From contig NZ_CP129971.1 of the NCBI RefSeq assembly GCF_030503855.1, positions 1,123,501 through 1,187,500 on the forward strand: 64,000 bases of DNA. The letters are read 5' to 3'. The translations under genes were made by a program, and so were the position numbers. This document shows positions 47,499-55,394 of the stretch, in pieces. The notes under the pieces are model-generated. The model ran no database searches and was not told the origin of the DNA. It saw only the letters and a list, made by a program, of their open reading frames with translations. Position 1 is the first letter of the stretch, and each line of letters begins with the position of its first letter. This stretch comes from Marivirga salinae (GTDB lineage: Bacteria; Bacteroidota; Bacteroidia; Cytophagales; Cyclobacteriaceae).

Positions 47499-47978
47499 AC
47501 TATAATCCAAATGAAGTGCAAAATTAGTCATTTTTGATAACTTAGGAAGTGAATGTACTTTTAATATCAATTGTATTGGAAAAGTGAAATACTTATAGCC
47601 TAAGGCTGAAGGGGTAACCACGAAGTTGCACTAAGCTTTACACTAGGAACACCAAGGACAGCTAACCTGTCTCGTATTTATCGCGAAGGCTGTTTAAAAT
47701 TTAATCAGAAAGAGACAAAAAACAAAAAGACAGGCTAATACTGTTTAAATAATTCTTGCAAAGTTAAAGCAAAGAGTATTTCAATAGAAACAATTATCCA
47801 ATTTGTGCTTAGAGATTTTTGAAGTTTTATATTTTAATCCCATAAAAAGTTAAATTCCCACTTATTTATACATTGCGTAAACTTTGCTCCATTGCAGCTC
47901 TGCGAGAGTAATCATACAGCATTAGGCTGTTTTAAATTTTCTTTAGCGAGAACAAAAAAATATTTCCTTATATACTTT
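47499..47978. other. Repeat-rich leader region upstream of the polysaccharide locus
   Basis: 480 bases without a supported gene. Contains: a degenerate dispersed repeat at 47615-47660 (ACCACGAAGTTGCACTAAG and CACTAGGAACACCAAGG); two similar blocks AGGCTGTTTAAAATTT (47689-47704) and AGGCTGTTTTAAATTTT (47924-47940) 235 bases apart; and TTGCGTAAACTTTGC (about 47872-47887), shared with the element at 24402-24622. Confidence 0.5.
47519..47526 (-). promoter_or_regulatory. -7 promoter box of the polysaccharide locus
   Basis: Minus strand TAATTTTG, a perfect TAnnTTTG, 20 bases before the TviB-like ATG at 47498. No clear TTTG at -33. If used, it drives the block from the dehydrogenase towards pseI. 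Confidence 0.5.
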
Positions 47979-48007
47979 TTTGAAATGGAATTTCCTTCTT
48001 ACCTTTG
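47979..48007 (+). promoter_or_regulatory. Bacteroidota-type promoter of tRNA-His
   Basis: TTTG (47979-47982), 17 bases, TACCTTTG (48000-48007), ending 12 bases before the tRNA. Both elements match the consensus. Confidence 0.75.
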
Positions 48008-48019
48008 TGAGCCAAAATG

Positions 48020-48093
48020 GTGGATGTAGCTCAGTTGGTTAGAGTATCGGTTTGTGGTACCGAGGGTCGTGGGTTCGAGCCCCATCTTCCACC
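48020..48093 (+). tRNA. tRNA-His (anticodon GTG)
   Basis: Full cloverleaf: D arm GCTC/GAGT, anticodon stem TCGGT/ACCGA with loop TTGTGGT (anticodon GTG, 48054-48056 region), T arm GTGGG/CCCAT with TTCGAGC loop. A genome-encoded G just before position 1 (48019) faces the discriminator C at 48093, the identity pair of histidine tRNAs. The acceptor stem GTGGATG/CTTCCAC has one T-T mismatch at pair 6-67. CCA is not encoded. Confidence 0.93.
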
Positions 48094-48102
48094 CATTGTT
48101 TG

Positions 48103-48139
48103 ATAGCCTGATTCTTTGCAGAATTGGGCTATTTTTTTT
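48103..48139 (+). terminator. Rho-independent terminator of tRNA-His
   Basis: 13-base-pair stem ATAGCCTGATTCT / AGAATTGGGCTAT (two G-T pairs), loop TTGC, then a T-run at 48132-48139. Confidence 0.9.
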
Positions 48140-48513
48140 GCATCAAATGTTAGAGTATATTCCCTCAAATTATTCCATGCCACACATCCGCTAGCTAGAC
48201 TCTCTTAATACAGGGGAGCAGCATATTATGCTAAACTTGAGTTGACTGTTTATGAAAAAACATAATCTTAAGAAAACATATGACAGATACAGTTTTAGAA
48301 TTTTAGTACATAATTCTTTTAATAAGAAGGGGTAAACTCCATGCATCTTCGACTTTAGAGTTCCAAGTGGACGCTTGAAACATGGTGGAACTTATAATAT
48401 CCAGCCATTATTTCAGTTATTCCCTTCCAATAGCAAAATTTCTAATTGAAGATTCGTATTTTGCGCTTAAATTGAATTTATGCAATTTTACTGTCGCTTA
48501 GTCAGCAAACTCT
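48140..48513. other. Intergenic region upstream of ftsK
   Basis: 374 bases with no convincing gene or perfect promoter box. Small symmetric pieces are visible (AGCATATTATGCT near 48212; AGTTCCA ... TGGAACT around 48360-48391). A 27-codon frame at 48252-48335 is very basic and is not believed. Confidence 0.45.
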
Positions 48514-50988
48514 ATGGCAAAGAATACTTATAAATCAAATACTTTCAAAAAAGGGGAGAAGGAGAAAAAATCTACCAAATTAAATTTCCAATGGAATTTT
48601 CTAAAGGATAGAAGATTGCAATTGGCTTTTGGGTTCTTTCTGTTAACTGCCTCTATTTTTTTATTTACAGCTTTTGTTTCCTATTTATTTACAGGAAAAG
48701 CTGATATGAGCGTATTGCAATCTGTTTCGGAAACAGGTATTAAAGCTTCAGGTTCAGAAATGGATAACTGGCTTGGACTATTGGGTGCACAATCTGCTTA
48801 TTATTTTATTTTCAAATGGTTTGGCTTAGCTGCCTTTCTAATTCCACCTTTTTTATTTTTAGCAGGTTATCGTATTACTTTCGATAAAGTGATCTTCTCA
48901 ATTAAAAGTGCTTTTACTTTTATGTTGTTTTTCCTTTTTTGGTTCAGTTTACTTTTAGGCTTTATGGTATTCGAATCGGGGAAAATTACAGCTTTCTCCT
49001 TTTTATGTGGCGGAATAGGATATGAATTAGCAGTGCTATTCAATAGCCTTTTCGGTTGGGGGACTTATTTGGTTCTTATTCTTTCTTTATTAATATTCAT
49101 TGTTTTCTATTTCGATGTTACTTCCCTTCTATTCTTTCATTCCAAAACAGCTAATGATGAACAAGTAGGTGATGAAAATGAAAAAGTAAGCTTTTCTGAA
49201 GAAAAGTCTGAGGATGAAATCGATCAAGCAGTGACGTCAACTAAAAAACAAGAGGACGTGGTGGAAGACGATGAATCTTTCGATGAAGCAAGCACTTGGA
49301 CTGTAGCCGAACAAAAACCTAAAAAAGCCCAGCCCCAAGAAGAATTGACTATGGAGGTGGAAAATACATTGGAAAATAAGGTTGTGCAGGAAGAACCTCC
49401 TCAAAAAGAAGAGAAGCCGGAAATGGAAGTAGAGGAGTCTGACTTCGATGAGAAATTAGGCAAAAAAGTAGAGAATTATGACCCTACTTTAGACTTGTCT
49501 TCATATAAATATCCAACACTTGATCTTTTAGCAGATCATGATTCTGGAAAAGTGAAAGTTACCCAAGAAGAGCTTGAAGCTAATAAAGATAAGATTTTGG
49601 AGACTTTGACCAATTTCAAAATCAAAATCCAAAGTATTAAGGCTACTATTGGGCCTACCGTTACACTTTATGAAATTGTACCAGAAGCGGGTGTAAAAAT
49701 CTCCAAGATCAAAAACCTTGAGGATGATATTGCATTAAGCTTGGCTGCTTTAGGTATTCGTATTATTGCTCCAATTCCGGGAAAAGGAACAATCGGTATT
49801 GAGGTTCCAAATAAGAACCGTGAAATGGTGAGCATGAAATCGGTATTAGCCACTGATAAATTCCTAAAAAGCGATAAGGAATTGCCTATTATTATGGGTA
49901 AAACGATTAGCAATGATGTGTTTATTGCTGATTTGGCTAAAATGCCACACTTACTGATGGCAGGAGCAACCGGGCAAGGTAAATCTGTTGGGTTGAACGT
50001 GATGTTGGCTTCCTTGATTTATAAAAAGCATCCTTCTCAATTGAAATTTGTATTGGTTGATCCAAAGAAAGTGGAATTAACACTTTTCAATAAATTGGAA
50101 AGACACTTTTTGGCGATGTTGCCTGGAACGGAAGAACCAATTATTACCGATACCAAAAAAGTGGTGAATACGCTAAATTCTCTCTGTATTGAGATGGATA
50201 ACCGTTATGACTTATTGAAAGATGCAGGTTGTAGAAATCTAAAAGAGTACAATAATAAATTTATCAGCAGAAAATTAAATCCTGAAAAAGGGCATAAGTT
50301 TTTACCATATATTGTTTTGGTAATAGATGAGTTAGCGGATTTGATGATGACGGCAGGAAAAGAAGTGGAAACTCCAATTGCACGTTTGGCTCAATTAGCC
50401 CGAGCAATCGGAATTCATTTAATTATTGCCACTCAGCGACCTTCAGTTAATGTAATTACAGGTATTATAAAAGCCAACTTCCCTGCCAGATTATCATTTA
50501 GAGTGACATCCAAAATTGATTCAAGAACTATTTTAGATACTGGTGGCTCTGAACAATTGGTTGGGATGGGAGATATGCTGCTTTCTCAAGGTTCGGATTT
50601 GATTCGTTTGCAATGTCCTTTTATTGACACGCCTGAGATTGATGAAGTAGTGGAATATATAGGAAATCAACGAGGATATGAACGAGCTTATCAACTGCCA
50701 GAATTCTCAGGAGATGATGATGACAGCAAAGTAGGGGAGGTCGATTTATCCGAAAGAGATGCTTTATTTGATGAAGCAGCCAAATTGATTGTGTTGCATC
50801 AGCAAGGAAGTACTTCATTGATTCAAAGAAAATTAAAATTAGGTTATAATAGAGCTGGTAGATTAATTGATCAGTTGGAGGCTGCAGGAATAGTAGGCTC
50901 ATTTGAAGGAAGCAAGGCTAGAGAAGTATTAATTCCTGATGAATATAGTTTGGAACAATTATTGACCAATATCGATAAGAATCATTAG
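48514..50988 (+). CDS. ftsK: DNA translocase FtsK
   Basis: 824-residue septal DNA pump that clears and resolves chromosomes at division. N-terminal membrane domain with about four helices (residues 30-205), an acidic, low-complexity linker (about 210-320, rich in E, D, K, Q), then the motor: Walker A GATGQGKS (484-491), VLVDPKKVELTLFN, Walker B VIDELADLMMTAG, and IATQRPSVNVITG. The C-terminal gamma domain for KOPS-type DNA recognition is present (LQQ-like LHQQGSTSLIQRKLKLGY, then RLIDQLEAAGIVG). The start ATG gives the usual polar N-terminus. Heads a group with lolA and pyrF. Confidence 0.96.
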   Translation: MAKNTYKSNTFKKGEKEKKSTKLNFQWNFLKDRRLQLAFGFFLLTASIFLFTAFVSYLFTGKADMSVLQSVSETGIKASGSEMDNWLGLLGAQSAYYFIFKWFGLAAFLIPPFLFLAGYRITFDKVIFSIKSAFTFMLFFLFWFSLLLGFMVFESGKITAFSFLCGGIGYELAVLFNSLFGWGTYLVLILSLLIFIVFYFDVTSLLFFHSKTANDEQVGDENEKVSFSEEKSEDEIDQAVTSTKKQEDVVEDDESFDEASTWTVAEQKPKKAQPQEELTMEVENTLENKVVQEEPPQKEEKPEMEVEESDFDEKLGKKVENYDPTLDLSSYKYPTLDLLADHDSGKVKVTQEELEANKDKILETLTNFKIKIQSIKATIGPTVTLYEIVPEAGVKISKIKNLEDDIALSLAALGIRIIAPIPGKGTIGIEVPNKNREMVSMKSVLATDKFLKSDKELPIIMGKTISNDVFIADLAKMPHLLMAGATGQGKSVGLNVMLASLIYKKHPSQLKFVLVDPKKVELTLFNKLERHFLAMLPGTEEPIITDTKKVVNTLNSLCIEMDNRYDLLKDAGCRNLKEYNNKFISRKLNPEKGHKFLPYIVLVIDELADLMMTAGKEVETPIARLAQLARAIGIHLIIATQRPSVNVITGIIKANFPARLSFRVTSKIDSRTILDTGGSEQLVGMGDMLLSQGSDLIRLQCPFIDTPEIDEVVEYIGNQRGYERAYQLPEFSGDDDDSKVGEVDLSERDALFDEAAKLIVLHQQGSTSLIQRKLKLGYNRAGRLIDQLEAAGIVGSFEGSKAREVLIPDEYSLEQLLTNIDKNH

Positions 50989-51006
50989 AACAGAATAGAA
51001 AAAGAT

Positions 51007-51642
51007 ATGAGAAGATTAACAATAATTATGGTGCTATGTATTTATAGCATCTCAGCATTCGCACAAAATGACCCAAAAGCGAAAGAGATTTTGGATAAAA
51101 TGAGCGCTAAGTACAGTAATATTCCAGGGTTTACTGCCACTTTCACTCAAACTCTAGAAAATAAAATGGAAGATATTACCGATACTTTTAAAGGAGAGAT
51201 CGTTGTAAGTGGTGATAAATTCAAGGCAGATGTTGCTGGGCAGTTAATCGTTAATAATAATGAAACCGTTTGGACTTATCTGAGAGACGCAAACGAAGTG
51301 ACCATCAATAATTATGATGAAGAAGCTGGAGAGATGAACCCAAGTAAGATTTATAAAGCTTATCAAGAAGGATACAAATATTTATACATGGCAGGAGAGG
51401 GGAATGCTCAGTACCATGTAATTGATTTAGTGCCAGAAGATAAGGATGAGTCATTTTACAAAATCAGATTGAAAATCGATAAAAAAACTAATTTATTGGA
51501 TAAATGGACAATTTTCGATAGAGCAGGAAATATATTCAATTATGAAGTGACCAACTTCAAAGTGGATGATTCTTTAACTGCTGAAGATTTTGTATTTAAT
51601 CCTTCAGAGTATCCAGATATTGAAGTGTTAGATTTTAGATAA
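51007..51642 (+). CDS. lolA: LolA-like outer-membrane lipoprotein carrier
   Basis: 211-residue periplasmic chaperone that ferries lipoproteins to the outer membrane. Signal peptide MRRLTIIMVLCIYSISAFA with cleavage near residue 19; then a single LolA beta-barrel domain (KMSAKYSNIPGFTATFTQTLEN, ...EVTNFKVDDSLTAEDFVFNPSEYPDIEV). It starts 18 bases after ftsK, an arrangement common in Bacteroidota, and ends at a strong terminator. Confidence 0.88.
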   Translation: MRRLTIIMVLCIYSISAFAQNDPKAKEILDKMSAKYSNIPGFTATFTQTLENKMEDITDTFKGEIVVSGDKFKADVAGQLIVNNNETVWTYLRDANEVTINNYDEEAGEMNPSKIYKAYQEGYKYLYMAGEGNAQYHVIDLVPEDKDESFYKIRLKIDKKTNLLDKWTIFDRAGNIFNYEVTNFKVDDSLTAEDFVFNPSEYPDIEVLDFR

Positions 51643-51656
51643 TTTTAAATTTAAAC

Positions 51657-51689
51657 CCGCAAGCTTTTCAAAACCTTGCGGTTTTTTTT
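51657..51689 (+). terminator. Rho-independent terminator after lolA
   Basis: Stem CCGCAAG / CTTGCGG (7 base pairs, 11-base loop) followed by eight T. It lies only 8 bases before the pyrF ATG, so pyrF is either reached by read-through or has a start very close to it. Confidence 0.85.
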
Positions 51690-51696
51690 AGCTTTT

Positions 51697-52512
51697 ATGA
51701 ACTACCAAGAACTTTCCCAACAAATCAAATCTAAATCAAGCTACCTCTGTGTTGGTTTGGATACAGATATCAATAAAATTCCAAAGCATTTATTAAAAGA
51801 GAAAGATCCAATCTTTGAATTCAATAAGCAGATTATTGATGCTACTATTGATTATGCGGTGGCTTACAAACCAAATATTGCCTTTTATGAAGCCTTGGGA
51901 ATAAAAGGCTGGGAAAGTTTACAAAAGACTATAGAATATCTACCCAAAGATGTTTTTACGATAGCCGATGCTAAAAGAGGAGATATTGGCAATACTTCTA
52001 AAATGTATGCAAAAGCATTTTTTGAGGAAATGAATTTTGATTCCATCACTGTAGCACCTTATATGGGAAGTGATTCGGTCGAGCCATTTCTTGAATTTGA
52101 AGATAAATGGGTAATTCTATTGGCTTTAACTTCTAATGAAGGTGGAAAGGACTTTCAGTTTGAAGAATTGAAATCAGGTGTAACACTTTATCAAAAAGTG
52201 TTGGAGGTTTCTCAGAAATGGGGTACGAAGGAAAACTTAATGTATGTTGTGGGAGCCACCCGCTCCAAAGAATTTCAAGAAATCCGAAAATCAGTACCCA
52301 ATCATTTTTTATTGGTTCCAGGTGTTGGTGCCCAAGGTGGTGATTTGGAAGAGCTTTCAAAATATGGTTTGAATGCAAATGGCGGCTTATTGGTCAATTC
52401 TTCAAGAGGGATTATTTACTCTTCTTCAGAAAAGGACTTTGCTAAAGTAGCTGGAACAAAAGCTAAAGAAATTCAAGAACAGATGAAAGGGTATTTGGAG
52501 AGATTTAGTTGA
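51697..52512 (+). CDS. pyrF: Orotidine 5'-phosphate decarboxylase (type 2)
   Basis: 271-residue enzyme of the last step of UMP synthesis. Seen: [30 protein letters not shown], the catalytic [19 protein letters not shown] with the Lys-Asp network, and [18 protein letters not shown] for the phosphate. Fits the larger type 2 family (about 270 residues). The ATG at 51697 was chosen; an in-frame TTG at 51676 would sit inside the terminator hairpin of lolA and add seven residues. Confidence 0.94.
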   Translation: MNYQELSQQIKSKSSYLCVGLDTDINKIPKHLLKEKDPIFEFNKQIIDATIDYAVAYKPNIAFYEALGIKGWESLQKTIEYLPKDVFTIADAKRGDIGNTSKMYAKAFFEEMNFDSITVAPYMGSDSVEPFLEFEDKWVILLALTSNEGGKDFQFEELKSGVTLYQKVLEVSQKWGTKENLMYVVGATRSKEFQEIRKSVPNHFLLVPGVGAQGGDLEELSKYGLNANGGLLVNSSRGIIYSSSEKDFAKVAGTKAKEIQEQMKGYLERFS

Positions 52513-52559
52513 AAATATTGATCATTCAATCAATTGAGAAATAATGTACACTTATTAAA

Positions 52560-52690
52560 AAGCCTTATTATCAAGCGCTTGAGGCGTGAGTAATCATCAC
52601 GACCTAGAGGATGGCAATAGCAATTATTTTCCTTTCGCTTGCCTTCGGCTAGTGGAATTTACTATTGCCTGGCAGAATTTGAAGAAAAAA
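52560..52690. repeat. Structured palindromic intergenic element
   Basis: Dense inverted repeats between convergent genes: a perfect 12-base palindrome TCAAGCGCTTGA (52571-52582), CGTGA...TCACG next to it, and GGCAATAG / CTATTGCC (52613-52620 and 52662-52669) enclosing GCC-ttc-GGC. A bidirectional terminator or a dispersed repeat is likely. Confidence 0.5.
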
Positions 52691-52703
52691 ACACCAGATA
52701 GAA

Positions 52704-52922
52704 TCACTTCACAGACTTTACCAAATCCTTAATAAGATTTAATATAAAACTAGCGCTTAAAACGGTTATTCCCATCGATACTATATATATAGTATTTATA
52801 TCTACTGTATGACTATTAATAGCATACTTAAAATAGAAGTATGAAATATTTATTACTATAATTACTATACTTAGCTTCTTGATGTAGCCAAATTTTTTGT
52901 GAAGGTATTCTTTGCCATTCAT
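52704..52922 (-). CDS. Small two-span membrane protein
   Basis: 72-residue hypothetical protein with two hydrophobic helices (LSIVIIVINISYFYF and IYIVSMGITVLSASFIL) and a lysine-rich N-terminus and C-terminus. The ATG at 52922, four bases after the aroE stop, is taken as start; an earlier in-frame start inside aroE is less likely because the extra 22 residues are the aroE end read out of frame. No family recognised. Last gene of the TPR-comA-DUF368-aroE operon. Confidence 0.55.
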   Translation of the reverse strand: MNGKEYLHKKFGYIKKLSIVIIVINISYFYFKYAINSHTVDINTIYIVSMGITVLSASFILNLIKDLVKSVK

Positions 52923-52926
52923 AACT

Positions 52927-53661
52927 TTACTTTTTATTCCATATCTCCCAAGACTTCTCAGCCTGACCCACCAACATTTCCAAGCCATTAATAGTCTTAG
53001 CTCCTTGCTTTTTTCCAGCTTTCATAAAAGCTGTTTCAGATGGGTTATAAACCAAATCATAAAAATAATGATTTTCTGTTAGCACTTTAAAAGGTAAATT
53101 AGGCTTTTCTTCTACTTTCGGATATGTGCCTAATGGTGTGGTGTTGATAATTAAATGGAAGCCAGCAAGAATTTCAGGCTTGTCATTTATCTCTTTATAA
53201 GTAAAATCAAAACCTTCCTTTCGGGAAACCACCTTAAATGGAATAGATAAATCTTTCAGTACTTGCTTGATGGCTTTGGAGGCACCACCTGTTCCCAAAA
53301 TAAGTGCTTTTGACCTAAATTCTTTTGGCAAGAAATTTAAAAGAGAATCTTTAAAGCCATGATAATCTGAATTATAGCCTTTGGTTTTTCCGTTTTTAAA
53401 CTGGATTACATTTACTGCACCTATGGCTTGTGCGTGCTCATCTAATTCATCCAAATAAGGAATAATTTTTTCTTTATAAGGAATCGTAACATTCAATCCA
53501 GCAATTTCCTGCCGTTTTAATTCTTCAAATTCCTGAATGTTTTCAAGTGGGAATAATCGGTACTCGCAATTTTTAATATTTTCCTTATCGAATTTTTTAG
53601 CAAAATATTTTCCGGAAAAGGAGTGTTCAAGCGGATAACCGATTAAACCATAAATTTTCAT
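52927..53661 (-). CDS. aroE: Shikimate dehydrogenase
   Basis: 244-residue NADP-dependent enzyme of aromatic amino acid synthesis. Seen: GLIGYPLEHSFSGKYFAKKF for shikimate binding, NVTIPYKEKIIPYLDEL with the catalytic lysine, GAVNVIQF, NSDYHGFKDSL with the catalytic aspartate, and the cofactor loop LGTGGASKAI. The usual HSxSP motif is HSFSG here, as in many Bacteroidota. Somewhat shorter than the 270 residues of E. coli AroE. Overlaps the DUF368 gene by four bases. Confidence 0.93.
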   Translation of the reverse strand: MKIYGLIGYPLEHSFSGKYFAKKFDKENIKNCEYRLFPLENIQEFEELKRQEIAGLNVTIPYKEKIIPYLDELDEHAQAIGAVNVIQFKNGKTKGYNSDYHGFKDSLLNFLPKEFRSKALILGTGGASKAIKQVLKDLSIPFKVVSRKEGFDFTYKEINDKPEILAGFHLIINTTPLGTYPKVEEKPNLPFKVLTENHYFYDLVYNPSETAFMKAGKKQGAKTINGLEMLVGQAEKSWEIWNKK

Positions 53662-54605
53662 TTATTCACTTTCTTAACATTAAACATAGAGGCAATTTTC
53701 TCAATAGCTACAACCAACAAAATACCTAAACTTGCCATTAGTATAGCCTGAAATAGTTGTGGATCCTGTCCAGTCTCCAATAAAAATTCCTTCGGCAAAA
53801 CATTATGGTCAAATAATGGCACCTGCTCACCATCGCTATTGATTCGAAAACTATCAATTACTTTCCATGGCCATACTTTGTTTAAAGAGCCTATCATAAA
53901 TCCTGCAAGGACAGCAACCGTAATAGATTGATAATTTCTTAAAAACCAGGAAATCAATCTTGCAAAACTTAAAAGTCCAATAATACAACCCACTATAAAT
54001 ATAGCTATCGTGACTATGTCAAATGCATCAATAGCCTCAAACATGTACTTATATTTCCCTAAAATCAAAAGAATGAAAGCTCCTGAAATACCTGGTAAAA
54101 TCATGGCGCAAATAGCAATAGCTCCTGCAATAAGCACAAACCACCAGGTTTCTGGAGTTTGGGCAGGAGAAGCCGAAGTAATAAAATAAGCAATAAAAAT
54201 ACCGACAATACCAGCTATAATTGCTTTCCAATCTTTCTTTTCAATGTCTCGGGCTACTAATACCGCTGAGATAATGATTAAGCCAAAGAAAAATGACCAA
54301 ACCAAAACGGGGTACGTGCTTAAGAGAAAACTAATAAGCTTGGCTAAGCTAAAAATACTGATGGCAATTCCTAATACTAAGGTAATAAGAAAGTTACCAT
54401 TGATATGGCTCCAGAATTCTTTGAATTTAAAATGAAATAATAATCTGAATGCTGTGCCATCAACTGATTTGATGCTGTTCAGCAATTCATCATATATCCC
54501 TGTAATAAATGCGATGGTACCCCCTGAAACCCCAGGGACAACATCAGCACTTCCCATTGCAATACCTTTTAAAAGTAGAACAAAATATTCCTTAATCGAC
54601 CGCAC
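53658..54605 (-). CDS. DUF368 (PopT-type) polyprenyl-phosphate translocase
   Basis: 315-residue inner-membrane protein of the DUF368 family. Members were recently shown to recycle undecaprenyl phosphate across the membrane (family knowledge; PopT). About eight helices; the two repeated signatures are seen: MGSADVVPGVSGGTIAFITGIYDEL near the N-terminus (in pieces) and ICAMILPGISGAFILLILG in the middle. Start codon is GTG at 54605. The demand for carrier lipid is high in this genome region, which makes lipid-linked polysaccharide. Lies 12 bases after comA and overlaps aroE. Confidence 0.9.
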   Translation of the reverse strand: MRSIKEYFVLLLKGIAMGSADVVPGVSGGTIAFITGIYDELLNSIKSVDGTAFRLLFHFKFKEFWSHINGNFLITLVLGIAISIFSLAKLISFLLSTYPVLVWSFFFGLIIISAVLVARDIEKKDWKAIIAGIVGIFIAYFITSASPAQTPETWWFVLIAGAIAICAMILPGISGAFILLILGKYKYMFEAIDAFDIVTIAIFIVGCIIGLLSFARLISWFLRNYQSITVAVLAGFMIGSLNKVWPWKVIDSFRINSDGEQVPLFDHNVLPKEFLLETGQDPQLFQAILMASLGILLVVAIEKIASMFNVKKVNK

Positions 54606-54617
54606 AAAAAATCTTTT

Positions 54618-55391
54618 TTAGAGTAAATCTTTATTATTTAAAAAATGGTGGAAGGTATCTCCCCTTAAACCCAAACGAATGGTTTCCAAAGGAATTATCT
54701 CATTTGGAGCTATATTTCCAAGATTTACATTTGCACCTACTAATTTGATGAAATAAACTTGCTGCGCTTTTTGTGGAGCTTCCCAGATAATTTTTTCGTA
54801 AGGAATTTTAGTTAGAATTTCCTGTACCAAGCCTGAACGAACTTCACCGCTGGCACGGAACAAACCAACATTTCCAGCTTCTCTTGATTCTCCGATTACT
54901 TTCCACGCACCTGCATCTAATTCGGTTTGCATTAGTTCAATCCACTGGTAAGGAGGAATGATTTTTTCAGCATCTTTTGACCCAACCTCTGAAAGAACTG
55001 TAACTTGCTCAGAAAGCTTTCTGATATAATCACATTTTAAGTCGTGTGGCAGCTCAATAGAACCATCGGATACTTCTGCGAATGGCATATCATATTTATC
55101 CAATAACTTGCGGTAGTCCTCAAATTGATCTCTAATGATGAAAGCCTCAAAAAGAGTACCTCCGAAGTAAACTGGAATACCAGCCTCTTTATAAAGTGCT
55201 AGTTTGTCTTTTAGATTAGTTGTAACATAGGAAGTTGCCCATCCTAATTTTACTATATCAGTATATTCTCCGCTGCTATCAATGAAATCTTCTACCTCTC
55301 TCAGGCTAAGACCTTTGTCCATAGCCATAGTAAATCCTACATCTCTTGGTTTTGCTGGTCTTTCAGGGATGTCTTTTAATTCGTAGTTCAT
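54618..55391 (-). CDS. comA: Phosphosulfolactate synthase (ComA family)
   Basis: 257-residue TIM-barrel enzyme that adds sulfite to phosphoenolpyruvate to give (R)-phosphosulfolactate. Seen: the N-terminal PRDVGFTMAMDKGLS, VKLGWATSYV, YFGGTLFEAFI, EVSDGSIELPHD, VGSKDAEKII and GESREAGNVGLF, all typical of the family. In archaea it starts coenzyme M synthesis; comB, comC and later steps are absent here, so another sulfonate fate such as sulfolactate or a sulfonolipid precursor is more likely. The gene is embedded in an operon with a TPR protein and DUF368. Confidence 0.88.
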   Translation of the reverse strand: MNYELKDIPERPAKPRDVGFTMAMDKGLSLREVEDFIDSSGEYTDIVKLGWATSYVTTNLKDKLALYKEAGIPVYFGGTLFEAFIIRDQFEDYRKLLDKYDMPFAEVSDGSIELPHDLKCDYIRKLSEQVTVLSEVGSKDAEKIIPPYQWIELMQTELDAGAWKVIGESREAGNVGLFRASGEVRSGLVQEILTKIPYEKIIWEAPQKAQQVYFIKLVGANVNLGNIAPNEIIPLETIRLGLRGDTFHHFLNNKDLL

Positions 55392-55394
55392 GTC

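Noticed and set aside
46248..47621. Longer TviB-like protein with 41 extra N-terminal residues
   Set aside because: Extra part is unlike the family and lies upstream of the TAATTTTG box; [15 protein letters not shown] is the normal start.
48252..48335. 27-codon basic frame before ftsK
   Set aside because: Too short, no start context, no recognisable pattern.
52704..52988. Longer version of the small membrane protein starting inside aroE
   Set aside because: The first 22 residues are out-of-frame aroE sequence; ATG at 52922 sits right after the aroE stop.
54618..55391. Reading comA as evidence for methanogen-type coenzyme M metabolism
   Set aside because: No other coenzyme M gene is present and the gene is common in Bacteroidota.
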